64,000 bases of DNA from Amoebidium appalachense (lineage: Eukaryota; Ichthyosporea): NCBI GenBank assembly GCA_963693365.1, contig CAVNZM010000008.1, forward strand, positions 2,976,001 through 3,040,000. The letters run 5' to 3'. Within the stretch, counting starts at the first letter, position 1; each line of letters opens with the position of its first letter. Of this stretch, positions 1 through 58,421 are shown one piece after another. The position numbers were made by a program, and so were the translations under genes. A model generated the notes under the pieces. The model did not search any database and was not told the origin of the DNA. It was given only the letters and a program-made list of their open reading frames with translations.

Positions 1-1272
1 TTTGTCCCTCACTTCCCCACCCCTTGCACACTCTCCTCCCCCCCTCCCCCCACTTTCCGGTCCCCCCCCCCCCCCCCCCCCCTTCCCCCGGCCCTCGGCC
101 ACCCCCCCCACCCCCCCTCTCTCACCTCCCTCCCTCTCTCTCCTTCTAGCTCACCGTGACCCTCCCTCCCTCCCTCTGTCTCTCTCTCTTTTCTCTGTCC
201 CCCCCCATCTCTCCCTCCATCCCTCCCTACCTCCCCCCCCCTCCGCCTCCCTCTCTCACTCCTCTCGAGATCTCGCTCTCTCTCTCACTCACTTTCACTC
301 TCTCTGTCTCTCCTCCCCACCTTCCCCATCAACTACAGATCCCTCTCTCTCTATATATAAATATCATGATATCTTCCTCTTTCTCTATTTCTCTCCTATA
401 TATCCATATCTCTTTCTCTGGATCCCTCTCTCTAGATCTTTCTATCCTTTCTAGATCTCTAGATCCCTCTCTCAGGCTAGATATCTCCCTCTCTCTCTTC
501 TCTTTCTCTCTCTCCTGTCCCTCTCTCCCTCTAGATCTATATTCCTCTAAATCCCTCACACTGCTAGATCTCTCTCTATCCTTCTCTGTACCTCTTGCTT
601 ACATTCGAGACTCTCGCCCCCTCGAAACGTTTCCTCTGTATCTGTCTCGGCATACACAAATACACGGGGAAATACACACCTCACCCCCTGATTCACCAAC
701 CCCAGTCAGCCAGTGTGACGTGAGCAAATATCACAGGATGACGAGCCTCGAGGCGGTTAGGCCGAGACTCGGGGATACTCTACTGTGTCGTAATCAATGT
801 GTAGAATAAATTACAAACAGTATTTTTTATAGTTTTCTATCAACGCTAACAGCTTTTAAGAATTCTACAATGCAGTATAGGTAGACCGAAACACCGCAAC
901 ACCGGGGTCTAATATATATATCGCAAATGCGTCGGCTGAATCCCTTTTTCCTTGATTGCTTTGCCCCCCTCCAACCTTCTTTAGATATGAGCCAATCAAC
1001 GCAAAGATCCACACTCCCTGCTGAGGTATATAAACGGGAAAAGCCACCTTACAACTTGTACAGTCAAGTTCTGCATTTGTTGGTCAGAAGGCTTTTGAGA
1101 ACGATTCTTGTCTTAAAACATTCTGAAGGTCAACAACCTCATTCAGCTAGGTTTTTAGCGTAACCTCTTATTTGTTTCTGGCTTCCAAGAAGTTTTCTAT
1201 ACTCGGTTTTTATTATCTGATTCTTTGGAAGGTTATTTTGATACCACTTACGATAGAGCTTCGTCAAGCAAA
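1..1272. other. Upstream non-coding region, CT-rich
   Basis: No gene is recognised. Positions 1-650 are a polypyrimidine block of CT microsatellite, poly-C runs and short TA stretches, and the long open frames there are low-complexity Pro/Ser/Leu translations. From about 650 the composition becomes normal and runs into the 5' region of the copine gene. Confidence 0.7.
1027..1034 (+). promoter_or_regulatory. TATA-like box upstream of the copine gene
   Basis: TATATAAA lies about 240 bp before the copine start codon in non-repetitive sequence. It is a plausible core promoter if the 5' UTR is about 200 nt. The evidence is the motif and its position only; no transcript data are available. Confidence 0.35.
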
Positions 1273-14722
<13,450 letters not shown>

Positions 14723-14751
14723 ATGTGGGTGTTTTTCTTTCTTTTTTTTTT

Positions 14752-14802
<51 letters not shown>

Positions 14803-15277
14803 ATACGCATGGTGTAGAGTTGACTTTGTGATGCCACGGTACATGAAGTGTGTTCAGTTGCCAAAGATTTAGTAGAGACTGGCTGAGCTCTGTTTAGTGT
14901 TCTAAACGGTTGGGAGGGTGTATGGATGATGTTGCGGATATGTGACATTGTTTTTGAGTGTGTCCGGTTTAGAAACATGTGGGAGACACGGTGGGCCGGT
15001 TGGTATTTGCTGTTGTGGTGATTCAAATGCATGAAAAGAGGGCTTTGCGAGTTTGCATTTGTTAGTGGATGAATTTCCTTAGAGTTGTGATGACCGTTTG
15101 GATGAAAATGTTTCGAAAATCGACAAAATTAATATGCCGTCGGGTTCTTGTAAGGCTGTGGCTCAAGGAATTTTTTTTTCCTCGACCCAATGGCATGACA
15201 AACATGTGCGTATGTACATGTGTACATGCAACCCTATCTATGTACATGTGATTTTTTTGTGTATTTTATGTGTATTT
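14723..15277. other. Intergenic region after copine, no gene seen
   Basis: It begins with a T run followed directly by a G run of about 40, then non-repetitive sequence with no recognisable coding exon. It presumably holds the copine 3' UTR. No clear polyadenylation signal was noticed. Confidence 0.6.
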
Positions 15278-15331
15278 CTGGTCCAGTTTTGGCGTGTGGC
15301 AGGAGCATGCTCTTCATACTGAACCGTATAC
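15278..15331 (-). repeat. Isolated near-copy of the 59-nt putative intron at 17884-17942
   Basis: On the minus strand this 54-nt segment starts GTATACGGTTCAG, shares GTTCAGTATGAAGAG and CGCCAAAACTGGACCAG with 17942-17884, and differs by one 6-nt length change plus substitutions. Like that sequence it starts with GT and ends with AG. No coding exon was recognised on either side. It is either a duplicated intron or a fragment of a duplicated gene. Confidence 0.65.
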
Positions 15332-15423
15332 GTAAGCTTTCCGGCAGCCCGTACTACATTCATATTATCGGCCACAACCAACACAAACACGATCCTGGGT
15401 TATGTCTCCACCTTGGGGTTGGG

Positions 15424-15450
15424 AGGGGTATTAAGCGCAAAAGGGGGTTG

Positions 15451-15484
<34 letters not shown>

Positions 15485-15557
15485 GGCGCGGGGGGGGGGG
15501 GGGGGGGGGGGGGGGGGGTAGGAGGGGTATTAAGTGCAGAAGGGGTTTGGGTACTTT

Positions 15558-15588
<31 letters not shown>

Positions 15589-15595
15589 GGGATGT
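15424..15595 (+). repeat. Tandem pair of units ending in T-run plus G-run
   Basis: AGGGGTATTAAG(C/T)GCA followed by an A/G-rich stretch, ACTTTTT, a long T run and then a G run occurs twice, starting near 15424 and 15531. The duplicated unit includes the composite homopolymer. Confidence 0.85.
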
Positions 15596-15760
15596 TTGGG
15601 GGCTTTCTGGTTTTGAGGGGGGGGGAGGGGGGGGGGGAGAAGTTGGCGGGAGGTGGGGGGGGGGGAGGGGGGAAGGGGGGAGGGGGGTAGGGAGTCGTCC
15701 TGGTCTATGGGGCAAGGAGAGAAAGTGCTGGCGGTAAGGGAAGGGGTGGGTGGGTGGGTT

Positions 15761-15762
<2 letters not shown>

Positions 15763-15819
<57 letters not shown>
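15763..15819 (+). repeat. 57-bp poly-G tract
   Basis: Uninterrupted G run between G-rich intergenic sequence and the PAN-like fragment. Confidence 0.95.
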
Positions 15820-15820
<1 letters not shown>

Positions 15821-15882
15821 AGCAAGGATGGGGGAGGGGACTCCGGACAATCACACCCTTTGTGTATTTTTTAGCCGGCCGA

Positions 15883-16070
15883 TCAATATGGGTCCAAGAG
15901 CCAGGAGTAGAGGTAGCAGATGTTGCCGAAGAATTCAAAGTCGATCAGCACAGCGTGCTTGCACTTGGGGTTAGCCATGCAGTTACTTTCACACTGCTAC
16001 TGGTTGAAGAAGGACTGGCCTAGGTTGTCGAATCGGTTGTTCACGATCCCACGCTGTCCCTCGTTCTCCC
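15883..16070 (-). pseudogene. PAN/Apple-like domain fragment with an in-frame stop
   Basis: The minus strand after an acceptor-like CTGCAG (ending at 16071) reads ENEGQRGIVNN...GQSFFNQ, then a TAG at 15999-15997, then QCESNCMANPKCKHAVLID and FEFFGNICYLYSWLLDPY, with a TGA at 15885-15883. The C-x3-C-x5-C spacing followed by an aromatic stretch and C-Y-L-Y is typical of PAN/Apple modules, which bind carbohydrate or protein outside the cell. The TAG interrupts the domain, so this is most likely a decayed exon. Alternatively an exon could begin just after the TAG and use the downstream TGA. A Thr/Pro-rich stretch with Cys near 16560-16640, behind a good acceptor, may be another exon of the same gene, but it could not be joined confidently. 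Confidence 0.45.
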
Positions 16071-16325
16071 CTGCAGGTATAACGGGGCGAATATATGGTT
16101 GAGTGTGTCGTGAGTCCCCCTTCCCGAAACCCCGTTCAAGTTGTTGCCTTTTGTTGCAGGGAAGAGGGAGAAGGGGTAGGGGGGAGGGGAAGGGGGGAGG
16201 GGAGGGGGGAGGGGGAAGGGGAAGGTTTGAAAAGACTCTGAGTCTGAGGTCTGTCAGAGGGTGGCCGCAAGACGTTAGAGAAGAATCGGGCAAACAGTTT
16301 CGGGGAGCCTCTGGGAGATATCGTA

Positions 16326-16391
<66 letters not shown>

Positions 16392-16487
16392 AGCAGCGGA
16401 CATGGGCTCAGAGAGGGAGCCCGGGAAGGAAAAAAATAGACCATACAAGATGTGGGGGGTTGGGGGGAAGGGGCGGGGGGTGGTGGT

Positions 16488-16532
<45 letters not shown>

Positions 16533-17589
16533 TGGGAGGGAAGGGGTTGCGTACAGATCGACTTGGTGCAGTCCGTAGGGGTTGCAGTCGGCTCAGGAGC
16601 AGACGTGTATGTGGTGGGTGGGAAGTGGACTGGAAAAAAAGGGGGTGTGAGCTTCCTCTGTACGTCCTCATCGGCAAATGGACACCTCGACAGCCAAGCT
16701 ATTATAAGAGCAAATAGTTTCAATTATCATCGAATGCTTTCGAATATTGGTTACAGTAGCGCTGTGCAAGTTTTTAGAAGTTATTCGGAGAGCTTTGTAT
16801 GCGCACGGGGAACGGTCTGAAGGATTCAAAAACGATAGGCAGCCTGCTGTTCAACGCTTTTCCATGTGGTTGAATACATTATGCCCGTAATACATTATAC
16901 TGTACGCGACTAAAACAAAGCTGAATAGAGGGTTCTGAAAACTTTGAAACGAACACAAGGAAAGAGAGAGAGGTGGAAAGGGAAAAATCACATTCGCAAA
17001 AACGATTGAAGGGCATAGTACATACTGTATTAGATGTGTGGGCAGCTGGTGGTCCCCTCGCCTCTCATCAGCGTCTGCTCGCACTTTGTTGCCCCCTCCT
17101 TTTTTCCCTCCAAAAACCGTCCCTCTTTGCTGCCCCTTGCCGTTGCAGAGCAGATACGGTAGATGGAGCCCGTGAGACAGCTGTGTGCCGGGGTAAGGGT
17201 TTGAGTTATATCGTAGCACACAAGTCGTACTATACATGCATGCATTTTCGGTTTTTTTTTCTTTTTTTTTCTGCTAATTGTGATCAATGTCGGACCATTC
17301 TGTCCAAAGTTTCTATAATTGAGGAGCAAAATATCCCGATGGAGACATTGAAAAAGAGAGTGTGGTATGCCAACTAACCAAGAGCTTTTAATGATGTATC
17401 ATCCTTCGAACAAAAGAAAAGAGAGAAGAAAATGTGAGCAACACACGGCTTCAGCACATTTCCCTTACAACCACACAGGCCCAGACGGTAACCATTGCAC
17501 ACAGACTGAGTCACAAAACGCAAACTAAACACGGTGTGCACAGGTGTTTGAAGCTTTCCAAAACGATAATAAACATCACAAGAAAACAC
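16071..17589. other. G-rich and unique sequence, no complete gene recognised
   Basis: Contains a 65-bp poly-G run (16326-16390), a second G-rich block (16480-16530), and unique sequence from about 16540. On the minus strand a pyrimidine-rich acceptor near 16640 precedes a frame containing TPTDCTKSICTQ. Nothing here is assigned a product. Confidence 0.5.
16326..16390 (+). repeat. 65-bp poly-G tract
   Basis: Uninterrupted run of G. Confidence 0.95.
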
Positions 17590-18065
17590 TTACAATGCCG
17601 ACCCCTCAGCGTGAATCTTCCCATCTGTATCCACACACCGCACAGACGATGCAACCGTGTCCATCAGGCCAGGGCACATGACCATCGGCCAGGGCCACTG
17701 TTCCGTCTCGCACGTGAAGCGATCATCGTCCAAACCGCACTTAGACAAGTACTCACACCCATACTTGCCCTTGTAGTAGCATTCCTCCGGTGACTTTGCA
17801 TCCTTGCACGCAATGCACTTGCAGTAATGAGCAGACCGTCCGTACTCCCCTCGTTGCCCGTGCTCCCCCAGCACCCATATGCGCTGGTCCAGTTTTGGCG
17901 AGTAGCAGGCTCTGGGGAACACTCTTCATACTGAACTTGTACTTCACCGGAGTCCATAGGTGCAGCGATAGCAAGACCCGCGAGAAGGCATGCAGCCGCA
18001 AGAACATTGACTGTGAGTAAAAACATGGTGGTTACTCTGGCTGCGACGAAGGATGCGGTGGCCAT
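17590..18065 (-). CDS. Small secreted cysteine-rich protein, about 138 aa, two exons
   Basis: Proposed exons are 18065-17943 and 17883-17590. The first encodes 41 residues and ends in phase 0. The sequence from MATASFVAARV through a hydrophobic run (FLLTVNVLAAACLLAGLAI) to AAPMDSGE looks like a signal peptide with cleavage near AIAA. The second exon starts RIWVLGEHGQRG and carries nine cysteines (among them HYCKC, IAC, GCEY, SKC, FTC, VMC and VRC), followed by a TAA. Without removal of the 59-nt GT...AG segment the signal peptide and the Cys-rich part are in different frames, so either it is a mini-intron or the gene is frameshifted. A consensus GTAAGT overlaps the stop (17593-17588), so a further exon is possible. 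The cysteine pattern matches no family I recognise. Likely extracellular. Confidence 0.55.
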
Positions 18066-19391
18066 TCCTATGTAGTGCTGCCGATGGTTCAAGTGATGAA
18101 GGTTTTGGATTTTTATGGGTGTGAGGTGCGACCCGACCCCTTGAAGCAACGGTTGTTATCTATTTACAACTGCATGAATATAGTACGTGTGTGACATGTG
18201 TGAGATGTGTTCTATGGCATTTTTACGTTCATGCACGAGTTGCAAGACACAACTGTATGTGCTGAAGTGTCACAGAAGTATCCATCTAGATAACCAAATA
18301 ACTTCCCAGGGATGCCGAACACGTGTACGCTCATTTACGTTTCACACCTGTCAGAACAGAACGAAAATGTAATAACTCTTTCCTGGGGGGTTTCCCTAAC
18401 TAATATTAATATGTAAGGTGGGTAATCATGGTCGTTGTGTATGAAAAATCGTGATTATGTATCACATGGTGCTGTTGTGTAACTGACATTTTCGTGTTTT
18501 ATTGCTGAGGGGGCTAGGTCGACGTTTAACGAAAGACTCGGAGTGTGGCACCAGAATTCTAATGAAAGGGGTCGATATGTGCTACTTAATGGTAGTCATC
18601 TCTTCGTAGCGTGAGCATGATTAATATGTGCTGCGACTTACAAAGAGCATGTACATATGTATGTGCATCATACAGTAGAGTGGCGTGGACAGTAGCGGGC
18701 ACAGCACCAGAAGACTAGTGATAGCCCAGCCTCCCGACCGTCCCAGGCCGCCGGGGGTCTTTCGAGACAGAGGTTCATCCCAACCAGCCCCCTCCCTTCC
18801 CCCCTTTCCGTCCTTTCTCCCCCCCCTCCCCTCCCCCCCCCCCCCCCCCCCCTTTTCCCTCCCTGCCCGCACCCTCCTTCCCTCACTCCCTCCCTCCCAC
18901 CCTCCCTCCCTTGCCCCTCTCCACCCCTCCCTCCCTCTATCCCTCCCTTGCGGTTCCTCCGCACCCTGAAACCCCACACCAGGATGTACGTACGCACACA
19001 GACACTTTCAATATTATATCTCTAAGACAGTCTGGCACACGCTTTTGTATAAAAACCACGCCACCTCCCCCCCCCCCCCCCCCCCCCCCCCCGCCTTCCT
19101 GTCCCCTCCACCCTCCCCCCCCCCCCCCCCTCCCCCCTCCCCTTCCACCGCTACACTCCTATCCCCCTTCCTCCTCTCTCTCTCCCCCCCCCCCCCCCCC
19201 CTCCCGCCCCTCCCCCTCTCCCCCACCTCCACGCCTCTTCTCCCTTTTCCACCATGTCCTGTTATGTCGATCATAGCACTCTCTCTCTCTCTGAATATCA
19301 TGCATGTTTACACTGCCTTACCGCGCGTGCGCTGTGTGTGTGCGCGTGTGTTGGGCGTGCCCGCATGTCTGAGACTCTCTGTCTACCTATC

Positions 19392-19461
<70 letters not shown>

Positions 19462-19535
19462 CCTCCCTCTCTCTCCCTCTCTCTCTCTCTCTCTCACTGT
19501 GTGTGTGTGTGTGTGTGTGTGCGTGTGTGTGGGTA

Positions 19536-19628
<93 letters not shown>

Positions 19629-20435
19629 TGCTGTTGAGTCAGGTTTACCTTGTCCATTTTACCCCCCAACAGCTAATAAGGCCGTGCATACACACACAGA
19701 CTTACAGAACAGCATAAGCATACAAACACACACACGCACGCGCACGCGCACGCGCATGCAACACACACACACACAGACAGACACGCACACACACACACGC
19801 GCGCGCGCGCGCGCATCATGTGACACACAAGGAAACTTCCTGCACAAAGATACCGTACTCACATGATTATGTTCAGGGGGAATGATAAAGAGCATTTAAG
19901 CTGGTAGGACTGGTGAAAGGACCCAGAGCTAAATCTGTAAATTTAATATTAGTTATGGTGGCCGTTGTCCTGTGTTGGTGCATAATGGCACCATACATAT
20001 TACTACATGATTTTGCTAGGGTGCATTCGTTGCAATGTGGAAGGCAGGGCTCAGGGCAAACCCGGGACGTCCATTGGTATACAAGGAAGCCTTATTACGA
20101 TCATGAGATCGTGAGCCTATTACACTCTACGCGATGGAGTTGGGGAAGGGGGAGGGAGGGGAAGAGGGGGGGGGGGGGGGGGGGGGGGGGGGGAGGGAGG
20201 ATGAATGTAACGGATTTCTTAAAAACCCGAAAAGAACGTTTGTGAAATCCATCGTTAACAATATGGTTTCTTTTTTCAAAATCACCCCACTCTCTCAGAA
20301 GTTAACGTTCTCTTATATTCTCTGCTCTTGGAGTCTTGGAGTTGCCTAGGCGGAGGGTGCAAAACGGGGGGGGGGGGGGGGGGGGAGGAGGGAAGAGGCA
20401 GGAAGGGGAAGGGGAGGGCGGGGGGAGGGGATCCC

Positions 20436-20467
<32 letters not shown>

Positions 20468-20671
20468 CTGAGTTTGAAGAGTTGGAGCCTCCCTGAGAGC
20501 TTCTTGGTGGAGTTTTCTTTGCGAAAAAAAAAAAGGGAGAACGGGGGATGATCCCGGGCTAGTTCTAGCGCTGCCACCAGCACAAACACTTTAAAGGGTC
20601 AACAGCGTGCTGAACACAACAACGGACACCGAATCGAACAAGCACATACGTACACAAACATCCCTCGATAT

Positions 20672-20707
<36 letters not shown>

Positions 20708-21365
20708 AGGGGGCGGAGTCCAACCACACCATGTGCCATTGTGGGTGCAACCAACACCAACACCCTCATCACCACTCACACAACCACACAGAGCCTCATT
20801 CAATGCATCAGATGGACACAGACTCTCATACACATGCATTCATAGTTATACCCCTAATCCACATGCACCCCACGCCTTTAGGGGCTCCCCCCCCCCCCCC
20901 CCCCCCCCCCCTTCCCCCGCCCCCACCACCGCCACCAACCCAGCCCAGCCAACACGCACACGCACACACACACACACATGAACACACACATCCACACACA
21001 CACCCACGTTCACGTAGGCGCACACACATACGCACAAAAAACATCGTCCACCCTTCAACAGTGCTAGCATTCACTTTCCCACAAATCGTTTCTATCTCAT
21101 CAGGTCATGCACATACCCTCAGTCAGACTCCCCTCCTCTCCTCCTCCCCCCACCCCTCCCTTCCCCCTTCTCCCTGTCCCCCCCCCCCCCCCCCTCCCCC
21201 CCCCCCCCCCCCCCCCCATCCCCCCCCCGGGCCCCCCATAAAAATGACAAAATCAAAATAAGAACAAAATGTACCCTCCCCCCCCCCCCCCTTTCCGGGA
21301 AAAAAAAAAGAAAAGAAAAAAGAAAAAAAAAAGCTTCCCACAAAGGCATATAGATCCAACTTGAA
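18066..21365. other. Gene-free low-complexity region
   Basis: Non-repetitive sequence (18066-18700) without a recognisable exon is followed by CT- and C-rich tracts, a CT tract, long TG and CA microsatellites, a GC alternation near 19797-19815, poly-G and poly-C blocks, and A-rich runs. Long open frames here are homopolymer or dinucleotide translations. The end adjoins the ZAR1-like gene's 3' end. Confidence 0.6.
19403..19625 (+). repeat. (CT)n followed by (TG)n microsatellite
   Basis: CT repeats to about 19495 pass directly into TG repeats to about 19625, with one short interruption. Confidence 0.95.
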
Positions 21366-22688
<1,323 letters not shown>

Positions 22689-22910
22689 TTATTCAACCGC
22701 AAGAAGCGGGCTGATAGTGCATATGCAGCAAATGCTACGTAGCACACTACCGCACACGAGGCAGGACTTTTTTTTCTTTTTTTTTTTTTCTTGCATGCTG
22801 TCAGTGCCAAAAGCAAGGATCCGGAACACGAACACGAGCGACCTCGATACTAACTCAACGACATTATCGGGTGACTTGCTAGTATCGAGGTACGATCCGA
22901 TTCGCTCGTT

Positions 22911-22922
22911 TTTGGCGCCAAA
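22911..22922. promoter_or_regulatory. Palindromic E2F/DP-type site
   Basis: TTTGGCGCCAAA is a perfect 12-bp palindrome matching the E2F consensus TTTSSCGC on both strands. It lies between RFC5 and the ZAR1-like gene. Clamp-loader subunit genes are typical E2F targets in animals and plants, which supports a real site. Binding itself is inferred. Confidence 0.65.
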
Positions 22923-22927
22923 TTAGC

Positions 22928-22932
22928 CCAAT
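22928..22932 (+). promoter_or_regulatory. CCAAT box beside the E2F-type site
   Basis: CCAAT (within GCCCAATCAGCG) starts 5 bp after the E2F-type palindrome. E2F plus NF-Y/CCAAT pairs are common in S-phase promoters. Confidence 0.45.
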
Positions 22933-23309
22933 CAGCGTATTTCTCTGTTTCCAGTTCCCCATACACTTGAAGAAGCGCGATGCGAAAGGGAAAAGAAAAC
23001 ACAACTTCTACATACTGCAAACATAGCAAAGAAACAAGCACATGCAGTGAAATATTTTTTTCGTTTTGCGGTAAAAAAGCTATTACAATTACCAGCTACA
23101 ACGTTTTAAATATATAAGAATTTGACGTTTGTTTTCCTGACAAAGCCTTCGCACACGAGTGAAAATTTCGTCTAAACCAACGCTGCTGTCTACCTTTTTC
23201 CTTCCATTCCCAGCGGTCAAAAAGGGCTCTTAATCAGTATACTGAAGTGCCTTTTCACTCCCTTTCTGTAAACCTCTTTTTTCAGCCCTCTAAGTCTATA
23301 AACAGAGTT

Positions 23310-32141
<8,832 letters not shown>

Positions 32142-32521
32142 TGAGCCGCTTCGCGTGGATCTAAATATCTAAAGACTTGGCGAATTTAGCTAAATAGAGG
32201 ACGAATGTCGTTCTCTAAATATCTAAAAGTCTGCTCGATTCGTGTAGAGCAGTTTAAAAACTAAATTATCTAGATCGTTGATCGCAATTCTATTGGATAA
32301 GAGATATTTAGGCGAGTTCCAAGAACCAATCGTCTCATCCCAGACATTTAGAAGACCCCCCCCCACCCCGTCTTCCAGATGCGCCCATCTGGAAGAGGGT
32401 CGAATCAATCTAGATTTTATGCAAACTTTAAAAAGATAACAGATTGATTGGATTGCGGCAAATTTATGCACAAATTAACAATCTAGATATTTAGATATCT
32501 AGATCCACGCGAAGCGGCTCA
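32142..32521. mobile_element. MITE-like non-autonomous DNA element, 380 bp
   Basis: Terminal inverted repeats TGAGCCGCTTCGCGTGGATC (32142-32161) and its exact complement (32502-32521) bound an AT-rich 380-bp unit. The match continues inward to about 31 bp with one mismatch (TAAATATCTAAA versus TAGATATCTAAA). Subterminal ATATCTAAA repeats recur inside, and there is no coding potential. Flanks are AAGTAC on the left and CTAAGA on the right, so no clear target duplication is seen. The repeats and size fit a MITE mobilised by an unidentified transposase. It lies about 310 bp before the ABCG start codon, within its likely promoter. Confidence 0.8.
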
Positions 32522-32828
32522 CTAAGATCAAAAGAAAAGTGAACAGCCATGGACACATCCCTTCAGTACAGAAATCAAAACTTATATTAATAGGGTTACT
32601 TTTTTTGAGTAGTACCTGCACAAGCACACCTGAGAACAGACCGTGAAAAAGGAACTCAAGTATTGAGTAAATATCCAAATTTGGCTTCGGCCACTTAAAA
32701 AGTGACATACCACTAGCCTTCACAGTTGCAACCAGTGGTTTTGTCACAACAACGAGCTCATGTTCCTGCTAGCATCCAATTAGAGGGTTATTCTGATCTG
32801 TACTAGCTGATAATATGCGCTGGTAATA

Positions 32829-55936
<23,108 letters not shown>

Positions 55937-56030
55937 GTATGGTCTTATGCCCCCCCCCCTCATCCCCCCTCACCTCGTCTCCTCTTTTCACACACAGGCA
56001 CGTGCGCACAAAGAATCAGACACACACACA

Positions 56031-56172
<142 letters not shown>

Positions 56173-56248
56173 AACACACATGCGTGTACGTGCCACACAC
56201 GCATACATTTCCTTCGCACTTTATCTTCTCTCTCTCTTTTACACACAA

Positions 56249-56317
<69 letters not shown>

Positions 56318-56605
56318 CACATGCATATACACACACACGCAAGAATAACATCCACAAGGAAAACGAAAAAAAAAAAGAAAAGGATGCCCCCAGTACATAT
56401 CTTACAGTGCACACGCTTTGAAGAGGTGCCACATACAGGCGCGGCACGCTGTTGTCAATACTCTGACCAGATACATTGCTGTGCCCACCCCCATGCACAC
56501 CTGCTCATAGCTCATAGACCATCTTTTTTCGCTCTCTGGCATATTACTTCATTCAACATATTGCCTTCTAGATCAATGACTGCTGGTGTTTTTTCATGGC
56601 CAAAA

Positions 56606-56751
<146 letters not shown>

Positions 56752-56818
56752 ATGTGGATTGTGTGGGTGGGTGGATGCGCACACGCACTACGCACGTTTT
56801 TTTTTTTTTTTTTTTTTC

Positions 56819-56849
<31 letters not shown>

Positions 56850-57050
56850 AGGGGGGGGGGGGGGGGGGGCAGGCTTCTAACGGTCGCTCTTCACAGGCAA
56901 AAACGATAAGCCGTGTGGCTGGTGGATGATTGCTGAGAGCACTACTACATGCCAACAGAAGGCATGCATACCTTGGACTGGACACTTATACTTATCCGTT
57001 CTTCGTTCACTTTTTTTTTATTTTTATTTTATTTTTTTTTTTGCGCGGGG

Positions 57051-57092
<42 letters not shown>

Positions 57093-58279
57093 GGTTGCAT
57101 ATGGTAGATCTCAGGTGGTAAAAAAATGCGACGTGAAAAAATAGTAGCTCTACACTCACATGTACATCACATTAGCATTTTTGAAAATGATTCCCTAGAA
57201 ACGCGATTGTGATTGAAAAGGCGAGAGACTAGTGTATACTATGGGGGCCGGTGAAAACATCACAGACCATACATAGTTAACCTGTTAACGTACGGCAGCT
57301 CTTTTGGGTTGCATTGATAGGTTAAAGCCACACGTTGGATCTGGAAACCTAATTTAAAGGTAGCCACATTTAGTAAATAGTCTGCATATATTCTACAAGC
57401 TAGCTATCTTCTTCCCTCCTCTTCTGGTTTTTTTGTTTGCTTGGCCCTTGTTTCCCAAAGGGGAAATAGAATTTCTAATGATTTCTGAAATTCAGGATTG
57501 GTGTTCGCACGTTATGTAATTACACACAGAAATAAGGGGTGGGTAGAGACACTGGTGCCTTTTGATAAACAAATAAAAAAATCTGAGCAATGCACCTCGA
57601 CATTCAACGGTTATGTCCCTGATCTAAATACTTTCGGACCCAGCTTATCTATACTAGGAAACATGTGTGTTAATCATTGGTGGCCCGAAAACTAGGACCT
57701 GCCGGCCCCGAAACAAATTCAGACTGGAATCGGAGGAAAACACCGTTTGCGAGAACAATATGCAGATAATCATTTGCAATGCGTGGATATATGTATTGTG
57801 TGGCACGTGCAGGTATGATCGTTTAGGTTGCGGGCGGGTGGGTGAGGTGTGTGGGTGGGCGTGTGTGTGTGTGTCACGGTGTGTGTGTACGTGCGTGTTT
57901 TATAATTGATGATTATGGGTGGGGCCACCCGGAAGGGTTGGGGGAGGTGGGGGGAGGGAGCCCGGGTCTTTGTATCAAGAAATTTGCAGGGGCTGGATGC
58001 GAGGGAGAGCTTCGAATCCAAACCGAGGCCAGCGCAGGGCTGCCTGAGGGCTGCATTTGATGACGGAATTTCAACTGGTGCTAAAAGCAGGTGTGTATCG
58101 TACCGCGGACAAATGAAGTGAGCGTGTACGGGGCCTCGGTATCAATTCTTTTTGGGTGTTTAGGCGGCGTTGGCGGGGAGGATGGAGGAGGAGGAGGGAA
58201 GGAGGGGAAAGGGGGGAGGGGGGAGGGGAGGGGAGGGGGGAGCAGGGGGGGGGGGGGGGGGGGGGGGGAGGGGGGGGGA

Positions 58280-58421
58280 GGGTTTAATGCGCTGTTAGGT
58301 ACGAAGAACACTTAATTAAAAACAACAGGCAACACGATGCAGAGTAGAAAGCGCACATTATAAAGAGTATGCATAATAAGCAGAGCCCACAATGATCCTC
58401 AAGGGGGCCACGTCATCCACC
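58280..58421 (-). repeat. Dispersed poly-C-tailed repeat, minus-strand copy
   Basis: Read on the minus strand it has TGGATGACGTGGCCCCCTTG, GTGGGCTCTGCTTATTATGC, CTCTGCATCGTGTT and GCGCATTAAACC, then a C run, which appears here as the G run ending at 58279. It shows that the element occurs in both orientations and keeps the C tail at the same end. Confidence 0.75.

Noticed and set aside
56406-56510. Frame after CTTACAG at 56406 as the ABCG terminal exon
   Set aside because: The phase fits but there is no similarity to ABCG C-termini, and alternatives near 57495 and 57984 fit as well, so it was left unassigned.
57985-58090. Exon-like segment between TTTGCAG and AAAGCAG|GTGTGT
   Set aside because: Good splice-like borders but no recognisable protein and no partner exon.
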